Of a DNA stretch of 64,000 nucleotides, positions 24,587 through 33,459 are shown piece after piece. The stretch is from Terasakiella magnetica. Lineage in GTDB: Bacteria > Pseudomonadota > Alphaproteobacteria > Rhodospirillales > Magnetospirillaceae. The stretch lies in contig CACVCF010000024.1 of NCBI GenBank assembly GCA_902729415.1, forward strand, positions 45,647 to 109,646. The letters run 5' to 3'. The position numbers were made by a program, and so were the translations under genes. Numbering within the stretch: position 1 is the stretch's first letter; every line of letters starts with the position of its first letter. A model generated the notes under the pieces. That model was not told where the DNA came from. It saw only the letters and a list, made by a program, of their open reading frames with translations, and ran no database searches.

Positions 24587-25620
24587 TGATCCGTATCGGG
24601 ATTATCGGTCTGGGAGCGGTGGGGCAAATTGCTCACTTGGCAAGCTTTAAGGCAGTAGCGGGTTGCGATGTGGTTGCCGTAGCTGATTTGCGACCCGGTT
24701 TATGTGATCTGGTCTGTCGCCATTACGGCGTGACTAAGGCCTATGGGACCCACCATGCCTTGCTGAACGATCCCGAGGTAGATGCCGTGGCCGTGGTGGT
24801 GCGTCGCCCGGCTACCGGCCCGATTGTTCTGGATGCCTTGGCAGCGAGTAAGCATGTACTTTGCGAAAAACCCATGGCCCATACCGCCGAGCAAGGACGT
24901 CGGTTGGTAGATGCCGCCGCCGCCGCGTGTCGTCACCTTGCCGTGGGCTTCATGAAGCGCTATGACCCCGGCGTTTGGGCTTTTACGAAGACACTGTCCC
25001 GCCTGCGTCAGGGGTGCACCCTGGGTCGCATGCTCCATGTGCGGACATACAGCTTTGCCGGGAATGACGGTCTGGTCCGGGGGGGCTTCCTGATGACTGA
25101 TGAAGAGCGGCCTGACGGCCTGGACCTTTGGCCGGTGGCACCGTCGTGGGTGCCCGCCTCACAGGCTGGTGACTATGCCAGTTTTTTGAATGTTCACAGC
25201 CATATGATTAACCTCGTTAACCATCTCTTTGGATCGCTGCCGACCATTGTTCTGGCCCAGCGCCATCGTTACGCTAACGGTCTGACGGCGATCGTTCAAT
25301 GGGACGATATGGACGGCGTTATGGAATTCGGGGAATCGAAGAGCAATGACTGGCACGAGGGAATCGAGGTGGTGTTCGAGCGAGGTAGGCTGACCCTCAA
25401 TCTGCCGATGCCGTTGCGTCCCATGGCCATCGGCGAGGTGACACTGGTAACTGAAACCGAAACCCGGCGCCTTGCCGCCGATGGTGCCGACTGGGCTTTC
25501 CGCGCTCAGGCGCAAGGTTTTGTGCGAGCCGTCAAAGGTGGGGACGCGCCGTTGACCACGGGTGCGGGCAGCATTGAGGATCTGGTTTTCATGGAACAGC
25601 TTTGGAGCAAGGGAACATGA
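24586..25620 (+). CDS. Gfo/Idh/MocA-family oxidoreductase
   Basis: 344 residues. GIIGLGAVGQIAHLASF is the dinucleotide loop, VLCEKPMAHTAEQG the conserved EKP motif with catalytic lysine, and NVHSHMINLVNHLFG the C-terminal domain's His-containing helix. These enzymes oxidise or reduce sugars and nucleotide sugars with NAD(P). TGATG coupling to the C-methyltransferase upstream and ATGA overlap with the one downstream suggest the three act in sequence on one keto sugar. Precise reaction unknown. Confidence 0.82.
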   Translation: MIRIGIIGLGAVGQIAHLASFKAVAGCDVVAVADLRPGLCDLVCRHYGVTKAYGTHHALLNDPEVDAVAVVVRRPATGPIVLDALAASKHVLCEKPMAHTAEQGRRLVDAAAAACRHLAVGFMKRYDPGVWAFTKTLSRLRQGCTLGRMLHVRTYSFAGNDGLVRGGFLMTDEERPDGLDLWPVAPSWVPASQAGDYASFLNVHSHMINLVNHLFGSLPTIVLAQRHRYANGLTAIVQWDDMDGVMEFGESKSNDWHEGIEVVFERGRLTLNLPMPLRPMAIGEVTLVTETETRRLAADGADWAFRAQAQGFVRAVKGGDAPLTTGAGSIEDLVFMEQLWSKGT

Positions 25621-26879
25621 GCGACTTCTATAGCAAGCGTGATACTTGCCGTCTCTGCGGTTCGAAACACCTGGATGTGGCCGTGCCACTGGCGCCGATG
25701 CCTATCGCCACCACCAATTTCCTGCTGCCTGGTTTTGACCGCTCCCATCCCGTGTTCAAGCAACCGGTTCCCCTGGATCTGATGTTTTGCCGGGAGTGCG
25801 GCTTGCTTCAAGTGGTGCATATCGGAAACCCGGAACTGCAATACCGAAATTACATCTACACCACCTCTATTTCACTGGGTCTGCGCGAGCATTTTGCCGC
25901 CTATACCCGTGAGGTTGTGGCGACCATTCAGCCCCAACCCGGTGCCCTGGTCGTAGAAATGGGGAGTAATGACGGCACTTTGCTCGGGTTTTTCAAGGAA
26001 TTGGGCCTATCGGTGCAGGGGGTCGATCCGGCGACAGAGATTGCGAGGCAGGCCACTGTGGGTGGCATTCCCACTCTGGGCACCTTCTTCAATCAGAACA
26101 GCGCCGCGCAAATTCTAGCGGAGCGGGGTCCCGCTGCCTTGATCATCGCCAATAATGTCCTGGCAAATATCGACGACCTCAGTGGCGTTACCGCAGGTAT
26201 CCGTACTCTGCTGACGCCTGATGGCGTGTTTGTGTTCGAGACCCAGTACGGTGCGGACGTCATCGAGAAGAACCTGCTGGACACCGTCTATCACGAGCAT
26301 CTGTCGTATTTCGATATCACGCCGCTGCACAAGTATTTTGCCGCTAATTGCCTGCGGATCATCGACGTCCAACGCATCTGGACCAAGGGCGGGTCGATTC
26401 GTGTCATGGTCCAACGGGCGGAATGTTCGCGAGCGGAGCGGCCTTCGGTGGCGGCGTTTCTGGCCGAAGAGCAGGCCAAGGGTATGTTCAAGCCTGCATA
26501 CTATCGTCAACTGACGAGTCGCCTCGCCAAGGTACAGAACGATTTAGCCAAGATTGTCGGTGAGGAGAAGGCAAAGGGCAAAAAAATTTGCGGCTATGGT
26601 GCGTCAGTCGGAACTACTGCGCTCTTACCGCAATTCAAGGTTGCTCAGGATATTGACGTTATTTTTGATGATGACCCCAAAAAGGGTTCGCTGTTATCCG
26701 GTCCAGACTATGATATTCCCATCGTCAGCTCAGAGAAATTGGCCGAGATGAATCCCGGAGCCGTTATCGTTTTTGCTTGGCGTTATATAGATACTATTGT
26801 AGCAAGAAATAAAAAATACATAAATAATGGTGGTAAATTCATCATTCCACTTCCTGATGTTAGCATTGAAAGAGGTTAA
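25617..26879 (+). CDS. sugar C-methyltransferase (NovU/TylCIII type)
   Basis: 420 residues from ATG 25617 (ATGA overlap with the preceding stop; a TTG 15 nt upstream is less likely). Zinc-binding cysteines in TCRLCGSKHLD and CRECGLLQVV, SAM motif VVEMGSNDGTLLGFFKELGL, VYHEHLSYFDI with the catalytic His region, and C-terminal GYGASVGTTALLPQF. It is a clear relative of the gene at 1597 and a more distant one of 23372. The last 100 bases become A+T-rich. Confidence 0.85.
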   Translation: MSDFYSKRDTCRLCGSKHLDVAVPLAPMPIATTNFLLPGFDRSHPVFKQPVPLDLMFCRECGLLQVVHIGNPELQYRNYIYTTSISLGLREHFAAYTREVVATIQPQPGALVVEMGSNDGTLLGFFKELGLSVQGVDPATEIARQATVGGIPTLGTFFNQNSAAQILAERGPAALIIANNVLANIDDLSGVTAGIRTLLTPDGVFVFETQYGADVIEKNLLDTVYHEHLSYFDITPLHKYFAANCLRIIDVQRIWTKGGSIRVMVQRAECSRAERPSVAAFLAEEQAKGMFKPAYYRQLTSRLAKVQNDLAKIVGEEKAKGKKICGYGASVGTTALLPQFKVAQDIDVIFDDDPKKGSLLSGPDYDIPIVSSEKLAEMNPGAVIVFAWRYIDTIVARNKKYINNGGKFIIPLPDVSIERG

Positions 26880-26880
26880 C

Positions 26881-28053
26881 ATGGTGGAAGATAATTTTAT
26901 TCGCAGATATATTGCAAAAATTCTGAGTCCAGCGGCCATCGCTGTTTTGACGGTGTTGGAGCCGCTCATCTCCATTCGTCTGGGGGTGTTGATGAGCGAG
27001 CGGATCGGTCATCTGGCAATTAACACCGAAATTTACGCCCGCCGCCGCAATGCGCAGCCCCGCCCGCCCTTGACGGTTTTTGTCTGTCATGAGGTAGCCA
27101 ATGATACCCTCCTGAGCATGTGGAAGCAGCACTTCGTTATCTTGCGCAGCTACTTTCTGACCAGTCTGTTCATGGCCATGCGGCCGACCTTCAAGAACAG
27201 CCGTTTTTTTGCTGATATTGATGTCTATTCCGATGAGCACGATGAGATATCGGATCTTCCTCCAGTCTGCGCGCTGATTGAGTCTGAGGAACGGGAGGGA
27301 CAAAAGCGTCTGCGGGAAATGGGAATTGAGGACGGCGCCCCGTGGATCTGTTTTCACACCCGGGATTCTGCCCATTTGGGATGGCGTCCCAGTGAAGCTC
27401 GCACGATCCGCAATGGTTCTATCGATAACTATCTTGAAGCCGCTCGTTGGATTGCCGCACAAGGTGGCTACGCTATCCGCATGGGTTCCATGATCGAAAA
27501 GCCGCTTCCCCCCGGTCTCGATTCACGTATCATTGATTACGCTACCTGTTTCCGCAGTGATTTCATGGATATCTATTTGGCCGCCCGGTGTAAATTTTTT
27601 CTGGGCTCCACTGCCGGATTAGTCTGTGTTTCCTACATGTTCGGAGTTCCGGTGGCGGGTGGCAACTATGTTCCTCTCTGCCAACCGGGCTGGGGCCGTT
27701 CGACTCTGTATACGCCCAAGCTCTTACGCCGCATCAGTGACGGCAGTCCGGTGAAATATGGCGATGCCGCCTGCCAGGGGGTGTTTGACGGTGCGCGAAC
27801 CAGCCCGTGGCGTGCGGATCGGGTCGAGCTTTATGATGCCTTGGATCTGGAGTATGTGGAAAACGACGCGACCGATATTCTTGGCCTGTGCCAGGATATG
27901 TGGGATCAAGTCCACAATACTCCTCCTCCTCAGGGGGCCGCAGAAATCCAGGCGGCCTATCATCGTCTGCATACGGACCTGCATGCGAGCACCAATGCGG
28001 GCCGTCTTAGTCCCCGTTTCGCTCTGCGCCACAAGGATCTGATTCTGGAGTGA
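26881..28053 (+). CDS. TIGR04372-type putative glycosyltransferase
   Basis: 390 residues. [14 protein letters not shown], then [50 protein letters not shown] and [11 protein letters not shown] match a putative glycosyltransferase family (GT-B-like; TIGR04372) found in O-antigen clusters. A hydrophobic segment lies near residues 15-40. AAAGAGG upstream of the ATG. It is paralogous to the gene at 28302-29492 with the same order of motifs. Located at the end of the lower-G+C insert. Confidence 0.75.
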   Translation: MVEDNFIRRYIAKILSPAAIAVLTVLEPLISIRLGVLMSERIGHLAINTEIYARRRNAQPRPPLTVFVCHEVANDTLLSMWKQHFVILRSYFLTSLFMAMRPTFKNSRFFADIDVYSDEHDEISDLPPVCALIESEEREGQKRLREMGIEDGAPWICFHTRDSAHLGWRPSEARTIRNGSIDNYLEAARWIAAQGGYAIRMGSMIEKPLPPGLDSRIIDYATCFRSDFMDIYLAARCKFFLGSTAGLVCVSYMFGVPVAGGNYVPLCQPGWGRSTLYTPKLLRRISDGSPVKYGDAACQGVFDGARTSPWRADRVELYDALDLEYVENDATDILGLCQDMWDQVHNTPPPQGAAEIQAAYHRLHTDLHASTNAGRLSPRFALRHKDLILE

Positions 28054-28090
28054 ACACTCAGGCCCAGCCGGAACACAGAGAGTTGATTCG

Positions 28091-28291
28091 ATGATGATAT
28101 CAAGGCTTCAAGGAATTTCCATGTGGGGCAAAATACTGGTGACTGGAGCCGACGGCTTCATCGGCTCGCATCTGGCGGCATCGCTGTCGCGCCATTTCCG
28201 CCATGTCTTGATGTTTTCCATGAATGACGAGGTGGTCCATACCGGCCACCACAAGATGGCCCATTACATTTTTGCGGTCTTACGGGATTGA
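28091..28291 (+). pseudogene. remnant of an SDR epimerase gene
   Basis: The reading frame from ATG 28091 gives [19 protein letters not shown], the N-terminal NAD-binding loop of an extended SDR, but then departs from the family and stops after 66 residues. The DNA at 28129-28190 is visibly similar to the start of the LegB-like gene at 30019-30080 (same [15 protein letters not shown] peptide). This looks like the stump left by a recombination event between the two paralogous glycosyltransferase genes. The rest of the 28054-28301 interval holds nothing recognisable. Confidence 0.65.
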
Positions 28292-28301
28292 CTCGGGCCA
28301 A

Positions 28302-29492
28302 ATGCCCTTAGAGCGCTATGTGCGGGCGGGGCTTGGCTTTGTTCTGGCATGTCTGATCCTGCCGGTATTGTACTGCGCCGAATGCATCGTCCGTATTCGC
28401 TTCGTTGATGTTTCCGCCACCGCCCTCGGGCATCTGATCGGTCATATCGATCTTTACCTGCGGCAGAAAAATCTGGGGCAGCAGGCGGCGGTCAAGGCGG
28501 TCTTCGTGCTGGCCCGGCCGGCCAACGGCTTCGTCGCCGATCTGCTGGGCCGTTCGGTTCCAGTATTGCGGCACGGGCTGCTGTGTCGGCTGTTCTATGG
28601 CGTGGCGCCCTGGCTGGCGCGGACCCGCTTTATCATGGAACTTCCGCTGGGGCCGGGCAATCTGCGGCCCAGTGCCGAGGGGCGCCATGGGGTGGCCCTG
28701 TCGGAGGCGGAAAACCGGTGTGGCGCCGAGCTGGCGGCCAAATACGGGATCGGCGACGACGACTGGTTCGTCACCTTTCACTGCCGGGATGGCGGCTTTC
28801 ACAAGCTGACCCGCACCGTGCAGGATATGTCGTATCACGACTACCGCAACTCGGACATCGACAGATACGATGCCGCCCTCGGCCATATCATCGACCAAGG
28901 GGGCTTTGCCGTCCGGATCGGAAAGGGTGTCGAGAAGCCTTTGACACTGAAGCATCGCCACATCATCGACGAGACCGAAAGCCGCAGCGATTTTCTCGAC
29001 GCATGGCTGGTTTCGCGGTCAAAGTTCCTGATCTGCGGCAATTCCGGGATATTTTATCTCGCCCATCTTTTTAACGTTCCTTATGCCGTCACCAACATGA
29101 CCCCCATCGGCGACCTGCCCAATGGCCGTAACTGCTTTTATATCCCAAAGCTGTTGCGCCGCACCGGGGCCGAGGCCCCGCTTCCGCTGCCCGAGTTGCA
29201 CGCGATGGGATTGATCTGCGGCAATCCGAAAACCAGCGCTGAGCGGGGGCTGTATCGGGGCGCGACCTATCCGGCCCTGGGGCTGGAATGGGTGGAAAAC
29301 AGCCGCGACGACATTCTCGATCTTTGCCGCGATATGTTCGATCTGGTCGAGGGGCGTCCGCCGCCGGACGAGGCGGTCAGACTGCAACGCCATTTCCGCG
29401 ACGCCTATCTGGCCGATGTGCCCGACCGGGACTTTGCCCCGGCGATCGGCCCCCGCTTCGCCCTGAAATACCGCCATCTCCTCGACCGATAA
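28302..29492 (+). CDS. TIGR04372-type putative glycosyltransferase
   Basis: 396 residues from ATG 28302, which gives an N-terminus aligned with the paralogue at 26881 (MPLERYVRAGLGFVLACLI versus [16 protein letters not shown]). Motifs: WFVTFHCRDGGFHKL, RNSDIDRYDAALGHI, GGFAVRIGKGVEKPL, DFLDAWLVSRSKFLICGNSG, VPYAVTNMTPI. An N-terminal hydrophobic stretch (residues 8-28) suggests membrane association. No strong Shine-Dalgarno sequence is seen, as the upstream stretch is a gene remnant. G+C returns to the high level of the main locus. Confidence 0.75.
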   Translation: MPLERYVRAGLGFVLACLILPVLYCAECIVRIRFVDVSATALGHLIGHIDLYLRQKNLGQQAAVKAVFVLARPANGFVADLLGRSVPVLRHGLLCRLFYGVAPWLARTRFIMELPLGPGNLRPSAEGRHGVALSEAENRCGAELAAKYGIGDDDWFVTFHCRDGGFHKLTRTVQDMSYHDYRNSDIDRYDAALGHIIDQGGFAVRIGKGVEKPLTLKHRHIIDETESRSDFLDAWLVSRSKFLICGNSGIFYLAHLFNVPYAVTNMTPIGDLPNGRNCFYIPKLLRRTGAEAPLPLPELHAMGLICGNPKTSAERGLYRGATYPALGLEWVENSRDDILDLCRDMFDLVEGRPPPDEAVRLQRHFRDAYLADVPDRDFAPAIGPRFALKYRHLLDR

Positions 29493-29516
29493 GCATCACG
29501 GAGGGAAACCCGGACC

Positions 29517-30017
29517 ATGGCCGCCGTCATCTACAATACCGATCCCATCGCTGTCGTGGGTGGCGAGATGCTTGCCCGGCTGAAGGACGAGGCGGTTACC
29601 GCCCCCCTGCGGCGGGCGCGCTTTTGCCTGCATCACAGCCCCGACGACCGCCTGCACGAGATGCTGATCGTGTTTTGCCGCGACAGTCTGGTGCGGCCCC
29701 ATCGTCATACCGACAAAAGCGAATCGTTTCATGTGGTCGAAGGCCGCCTGACGGTAGTGCTGTTCGACGATGACGGCAAGCCCATCCGGCGCATCCCCAT
29801 GGCGCCGCCGGGCCAAGGGCTGCCGTTCCTCTATCGGGTCGACGGCCCCATCTGGCATAGCTTGATTCTGGAAAGCGAATATGTGTCCATTCATGAGGTG
29901 ACGAATGGCCCGTTCCGGGCCGCCGATGGCGACTTTCCCGCCTGGGCGCCGGAAGAGTCCGATGCATTGCGGCGCTATATGGCGAGTCTGGTGGATGGTG
30001 ATAGATTGAATGATTGA
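29517..30017 (+). CDS. WbuC-family cupin metalloprotein
   Basis: 166 residues. RARFCLHHSPDDRLHEMLIV, then VRPHRHTDKSESFHVVEGRL gives the metal-binding HRH...H pattern of WbuC-type cupins often found in O-antigen and nonulosonate clusters; function is not established. GGAGGGAAA lies upstream of the ATG. The stop overlaps the LegB start by 8 nt. It serves as the intact reference for the broken copy at 22859-23379. Confidence 0.78.
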   Translation: MAAVIYNTDPIAVVGGEMLARLKDEAVTAPLRRARFCLHHSPDDRLHEMLIVFCRDSLVRPHRHTDKSESFHVVEGRLTVVLFDDDGKPIRRIPMAPPGQGLPFLYRVDGPIWHSLILESEYVSIHEVTNGPFRAADGDFPAWAPEESDALRRYMASLVDGDRLND

Positions 30018-31020
30018 GACGAAGAAGATCCTGGTCACCGGAGCCGACGGCTTTATCGGCTCCCATCTGGTGGAAACACTGGTCCGTGCCGGATACGACG
30101 TCCGCGCCTTCGTCCTTTACAACTCGTTTGGTTCGTGGGGATGGCTGGATCAGGCGGAACAGCGGGTCAAGGACGGGCTTGACGTCTTCGCCGGTGATAT
30201 CCGCGACCCCCATGGGGTGCGTGAGGCCATGAAGGGGTGTGATGCAGTGCTGCATTTGGCGGCGCTGATCGCCATTCCCTACTCCTATCACTCGCCCGCC
30301 ACCTATGTGGACACTAATATCACCGGCACCTTGAACGTGGTTCAGGCCGCCCGTGACCTGGGGGTGTCGCGGGTGGTGTGCACTTCGACCAGCGAGGTCT
30401 ATGGCACCGCCCGCTATGTTCCCATTGATGAAGATCATCCGCTTCAGGGGCAATCGCCCTATTCGGCCACCAAGATCGGTGCCGATCAGATGGCTTTGTC
30501 CTACTATCGCTCGTTCGGCACTCCGGTCACGGTACTGCGTCCCTTTAACACCTATGGCCCGCGCCAGTCGGCTCGGGCGGTGATCCCCACTATCGTCACC
30601 CAGATTGCGGCGGGGACTCGCACCTTGAAGCTGGGCGCATTGCATCCGACCCGTGACTTCTCCTATGTGGCCGATACGGTAGCCGGCTTTGTCGCCATGC
30701 TGGCCGCGCCTGAGGCGGTTCTGGGGGAGGTCATCAATATCGGCTCGGGCTTCGAGATTTCCATCGGTGATACGGCGCGGCTGATTGCCGAAATTATGGG
30801 CGCCGAGGTCGAGATCACCTGCGACGACCAACGCCTGCGGCCGGAAAAGAGTGAGGTCGAGCGTTTGTTCGCGGGGACGGAGAAAGCCGCCCGTCTGCTC
30901 GGCTGGAACCCTGCCCATGGCGGGTTGGAGGGATTCCGCCGGGGTTTGGCGGCTACCATCCAATGGTTCTCCGACCCTGCCAATCTAGCCCGGTATCGGG
31001 CTGACCGCTATACCATCTGA
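30010..31020 (+). CDS. legB: LegB-type NAD-dependent UDP/GDP-GlcNAc 4,6-dehydratase
   Basis: 336 residues. [75 protein letters not shown] and RPFNTYGPRQSARAVIPTI are diagnostic of LegB. First committed step of legionaminic acid synthesis: 4,6-dehydration of nucleotide-GlcNAc. Followed immediately by LegC, LegG and LegI homologues in the pathway order. The presence of a CBS-type sugar-1-phosphate nucleotidyltransferase downstream hints that a GDP-linked route, as in Campylobacter, may be used. Confidence 0.88.
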   Translation: MIETKKILVTGADGFIGSHLVETLVRAGYDVRAFVLYNSFGSWGWLDQAEQRVKDGLDVFAGDIRDPHGVREAMKGCDAVLHLAALIAIPYSYHSPATYVDTNITGTLNVVQAARDLGVSRVVCTSTSEVYGTARYVPIDEDHPLQGQSPYSATKIGADQMALSYYRSFGTPVTVLRPFNTYGPRQSARAVIPTIVTQIAAGTRTLKLGALHPTRDFSYVADTVAGFVAMLAAPEAVLGEVINIGSGFEISIGDTARLIAEIMGAEVEITCDDQRLRPEKSEVERLFAGTEKAARLLGWNPAHGGLEGFRRGLAATIQWFSDPANLARYRADRYTI

Positions 31021-31032
31021 GGGATGTATCCC

Positions 31033-32178
31033 ATGATACCACTCGCGGTCCCTCATCTTGTCGGTAACGAGGCGCGGTACCTGCAAGAGTGTATCGAGTC
31101 CACCTTTGTTTCCTCGGTCGGCCTCTTTGTCGACCGCTTCGAGGGAATGGCCGCCGAGGCGTCGGGCGCCGTGGGGGCGGTGGCGACCTCGGCGGGGACC
31201 ACCGGCCTGCATGCCGCCTTGCTGGCGGTCGGCGTCGGGCGGGATGATCTGGTGGTGCTACCGTCGCTGACCTTCGTCGCCAGTGCCAACGCCGTCGCCC
31301 ATTGCGGCGCCGACCCCTGGCTGTTCGATGTTGAGCCGGGGCGCTGGACTCTGGACCCGGCCCTGGTGGCGGCGGAACTGAAGACCCGGTGCGAGCGGCG
31401 CGACAGCCAACTCTACCACCGCCCCACCAACCGGCGGGTGGCGGCGGTGGTGCCGGTTCATGTGGTCGGCCATCCCGCCGACATGGACGCCCTGGTCGAA
31501 ACCGCCCGTCAGTACGACCTGCCGGTGGTGGCCGATGCCGCCGCCGCTCTGGGGTCGCGCTATAAGGGCCGCCGCATCGCCGAGATGGGGGCCGACCTGT
31601 CGGTGGTGTCGTTCAACGGCAACAAGACGGTAACGGCGGGTGGCGGCGGCGTGGTGGTGGGTAACGATCCCGCCGTGCTGAAGCTGGTGCGCCACCTCAC
31701 CACCACGGCGCGGGCGGGCGAGGATTATCTGCACGACCGCGTCGGCTATAACTACCGCATGACCAATCTTCAGGCGGCGGTGGGCTGCGCCCAGCTGGAG
31801 CAGTTGGAGACCTTCGTGGCCGCCAAGCGCGGCATCCGTGCCCGCTATGATGCGGCCTTCACGGGTGTTGCCGGGTTGACGCCCTTTCCCCAACCCGCTG
31901 ACAGCGACAGCGAATGCTGGTTCTCGGGCTTTACGGTTGACAGCCCGCCTTTGCCCGATGTCGCTGAATTGCGTGCCCGGCTGCGGGCGGCGCAGGTCGA
32001 TGCCCGTCCGTTCTGGATGCCCATGCACCTGCAACCACCCTTCGCCCATGCACCTCGTACCGCTATGCCGGTTTCGGATGGATTATGGCGGCGAATTCTG
32101 ACTCTTCCGTGCTCGACCGGGTTGAGCGCTGCCGACCAGGACCGAGTGATCGCGGCTCTGCGCGAGGCTCTGGCATGA
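31033..32178 (+). CDS. legC: LegC-type PLP-dependent aminotransferase
   Basis: 381 residues from ATG 31033 (giving the usual MIPLAVPHLVGNE start; GAGGG at 31018-31023 is 9-10 nt away; another ATG lies at 31024). ATSAGTTGLHAAL binds the cofactor phosphate, VVADAAAALGS has the conserved Asp, and K198 in SFNGNKTVTAGGGG is the Schiff-base lysine. Transfers an amino group to C4 of the 4-keto sugar from LegB. Overlaps LegG by 4 nt. Confidence 0.88.
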   Translation: MIPLAVPHLVGNEARYLQECIESTFVSSVGLFVDRFEGMAAEASGAVGAVATSAGTTGLHAALLAVGVGRDDLVVLPSLTFVASANAVAHCGADPWLFDVEPGRWTLDPALVAAELKTRCERRDSQLYHRPTNRRVAAVVPVHVVGHPADMDALVETARQYDLPVVADAAAALGSRYKGRRIAEMGADLSVVSFNGNKTVTAGGGGVVVGNDPAVLKLVRHLTTTARAGEDYLHDRVGYNYRMTNLQAAVGCAQLEQLETFVAAKRGIRARYDAAFTGVAGLTPFPQPADSDSECWFSGFTVDSPPLPDVAELRARLRAAQVDARPFWMPMHLQPPFAHAPRTAMPVSDGLWRRILTLPCSTGLSAADQDRVIAALREALA

Positions 32179-33338
32179 GAGAGCGTCGCCGGATTTGCGT
32201 GGTGACAGGAACCAGGGCCGAATACGGGCATCTGAAATGGCTGATGCACGACCTTGCCGAAGATTTGGAGGTCGAGCTTCAGATCATCGTCACCGGCACT
32301 CATCTGTCGCCCGCCCACGGCATGACGGTGCGCGAGATTGAGGCCGACGGCCTTCATCCGGCCGCCCGGGTAGATATGCTGCTGGTGGGCGATTCCCAAA
32401 TTGCTGTGGCCAAATCCATGGGTCTGGGGGTTATCGGCTTTGCCGATGCCTTCGAGCGTCTGGCCCCGCAGATTGTGGTTGTTCTCGGTGACCGCTATGA
32501 GGCTTTGGCCGCTGTTCAGGCGGCGATGATCTTGCGTATTCCTATCGCCCATATTCACGGGGGAGAAGCGACCGAAGGGGCGATTGACGAAGCTATTCGG
32601 CATTCGATCACCAAGATGGCGCATCTGCACTTTGCCGCTGCCGAGCCCTATGCCCGCAGGATCGTCCAGTTGGGAGAGCAGCCTGATCGAGTGTTCAACT
32701 TTGGCGCTCCGGGGCTTGACCATATCGCTCGGACACCCTTTCTTAACCGGAAAGAGCTGGAGCGTAGTCTGGATCTGGCTCTTGGCTCACCGCTGCTGTT
32801 GCTTACCTACCATCCCGTCACCCTGATGGACGAAGATCAGTCCCTGGCCGTCACTGAGCTGGTCAGGGCGCTCGACAGCCAGCCACAGGCGACTGTGATC
32901 GTCACCGGGGTCAATGCCGATTCTGGAAATGCCGCGATCTCCCGTGTCTTCGCGGCCTATGCCAAGGCTAATTCCGCTCGGGTCCGGGTTGTCGAGTCGC
33001 TCGGCTATCGCCGCTATCTCAGCCTGATGCGTCTTGCCGACGTGGTTGTCGGCAATTCATCGTCGGGAATCCTTGAAGCTCCGGCGCTCGGGGTTCCCAC
33101 CGTCAATATCGGCGAACGTCAGCAGGGCCGTTTACGAGCAGAATCCATCCTCGACTGTGCTGCTGCCGCGCCCGCCATTACCGCCGCCATCGCTCAGGCT
33201 CTGTCGCCTGTCTATCGTGACAAGACCCGGAGGGTCCAATCACCTTACGGGCAGGGCGAAGCATCCCGGCGGATTGCCCAGGTTCTTAAAACGCATCCTC
33301 TGGACGGAATTTTGATCAAGAGATTCAATGATCAATAA
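32175..33338 (+). CDS. legG: UDP/GDP-N-acetylglucosamine 2-epimerase, hydrolysing (LegG/NeuC type)
   Basis: 387 residues. CVVTGTRAEYGHLKWLM, VVVLGDRYEALAAVQAAM, IAHIHGGEATEGAIDEAIRH and GNSSSGILEAPALGVPTVNI are the hydrolysing 2-epimerase signatures (GT-B fold). Releases the nucleotide and inverts C2, giving the 6-carbon sugar for condensation with pyruvate. ATGA overlap with LegC. Lower G+C in the middle than in its neighbours, for example around 32480-32720. Confidence 0.88.
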   Translation: MRERRRICVVTGTRAEYGHLKWLMHDLAEDLEVELQIIVTGTHLSPAHGMTVREIEADGLHPAARVDMLLVGDSQIAVAKSMGLGVIGFADAFERLAPQIVVVLGDRYEALAAVQAAMILRIPIAHIHGGEATEGAIDEAIRHSITKMAHLHFAAAEPYARRIVQLGEQPDRVFNFGAPGLDHIARTPFLNRKELERSLDLALGSPLLLLTYHPVTLMDEDQSLAVTELVRALDSQPQATVIVTGVNADSGNAAISRVFAAYAKANSARVRVVESLGYRRYLSLMRLADVVVGNSSSGILEAPALGVPTVNIGERQQGRLRAESILDCAAAAPAITAAIAQALSPVYRDKTRRVQSPYGQGEASRRIAQVLKTHPLDGILIKRFNDQ

Positions 33339-33422
33339 TATGTACCGGCTCTATTTGGATAATAAGTCACAACCGGCAAATGCTGATGGCTCCCGGTTCC
33401 GGTAACCCTGCCCGATGCACCG

Positions 33423-33443
33423 AGGCCGCAACCTCGGCCTTTT
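33423..33443 (+). terminator. hairpin with T-run before the LegI gene
   Basis: AGGCCG (33423-33428), loop CAACCT, CGGCCT (33435-33440), then TTT. It looks like a short intrinsic terminator, placed a few bases before the AAGGA Shine-Dalgarno sequence of the next gene. It could act as an attenuator that an RfaH-like factor must override. The rest of 33339-33459 shows no gene. Confidence 0.4.
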
Positions 33444-33459
33444 CCAAGGATCATGCCCG

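Noticed and set aside
25602..25616. TTG start five codons upstream of the C-methyltransferase
   Set aside because: The ATG at 25617 overlaps the upstream stop in the same ATGA manner as most junctions here.
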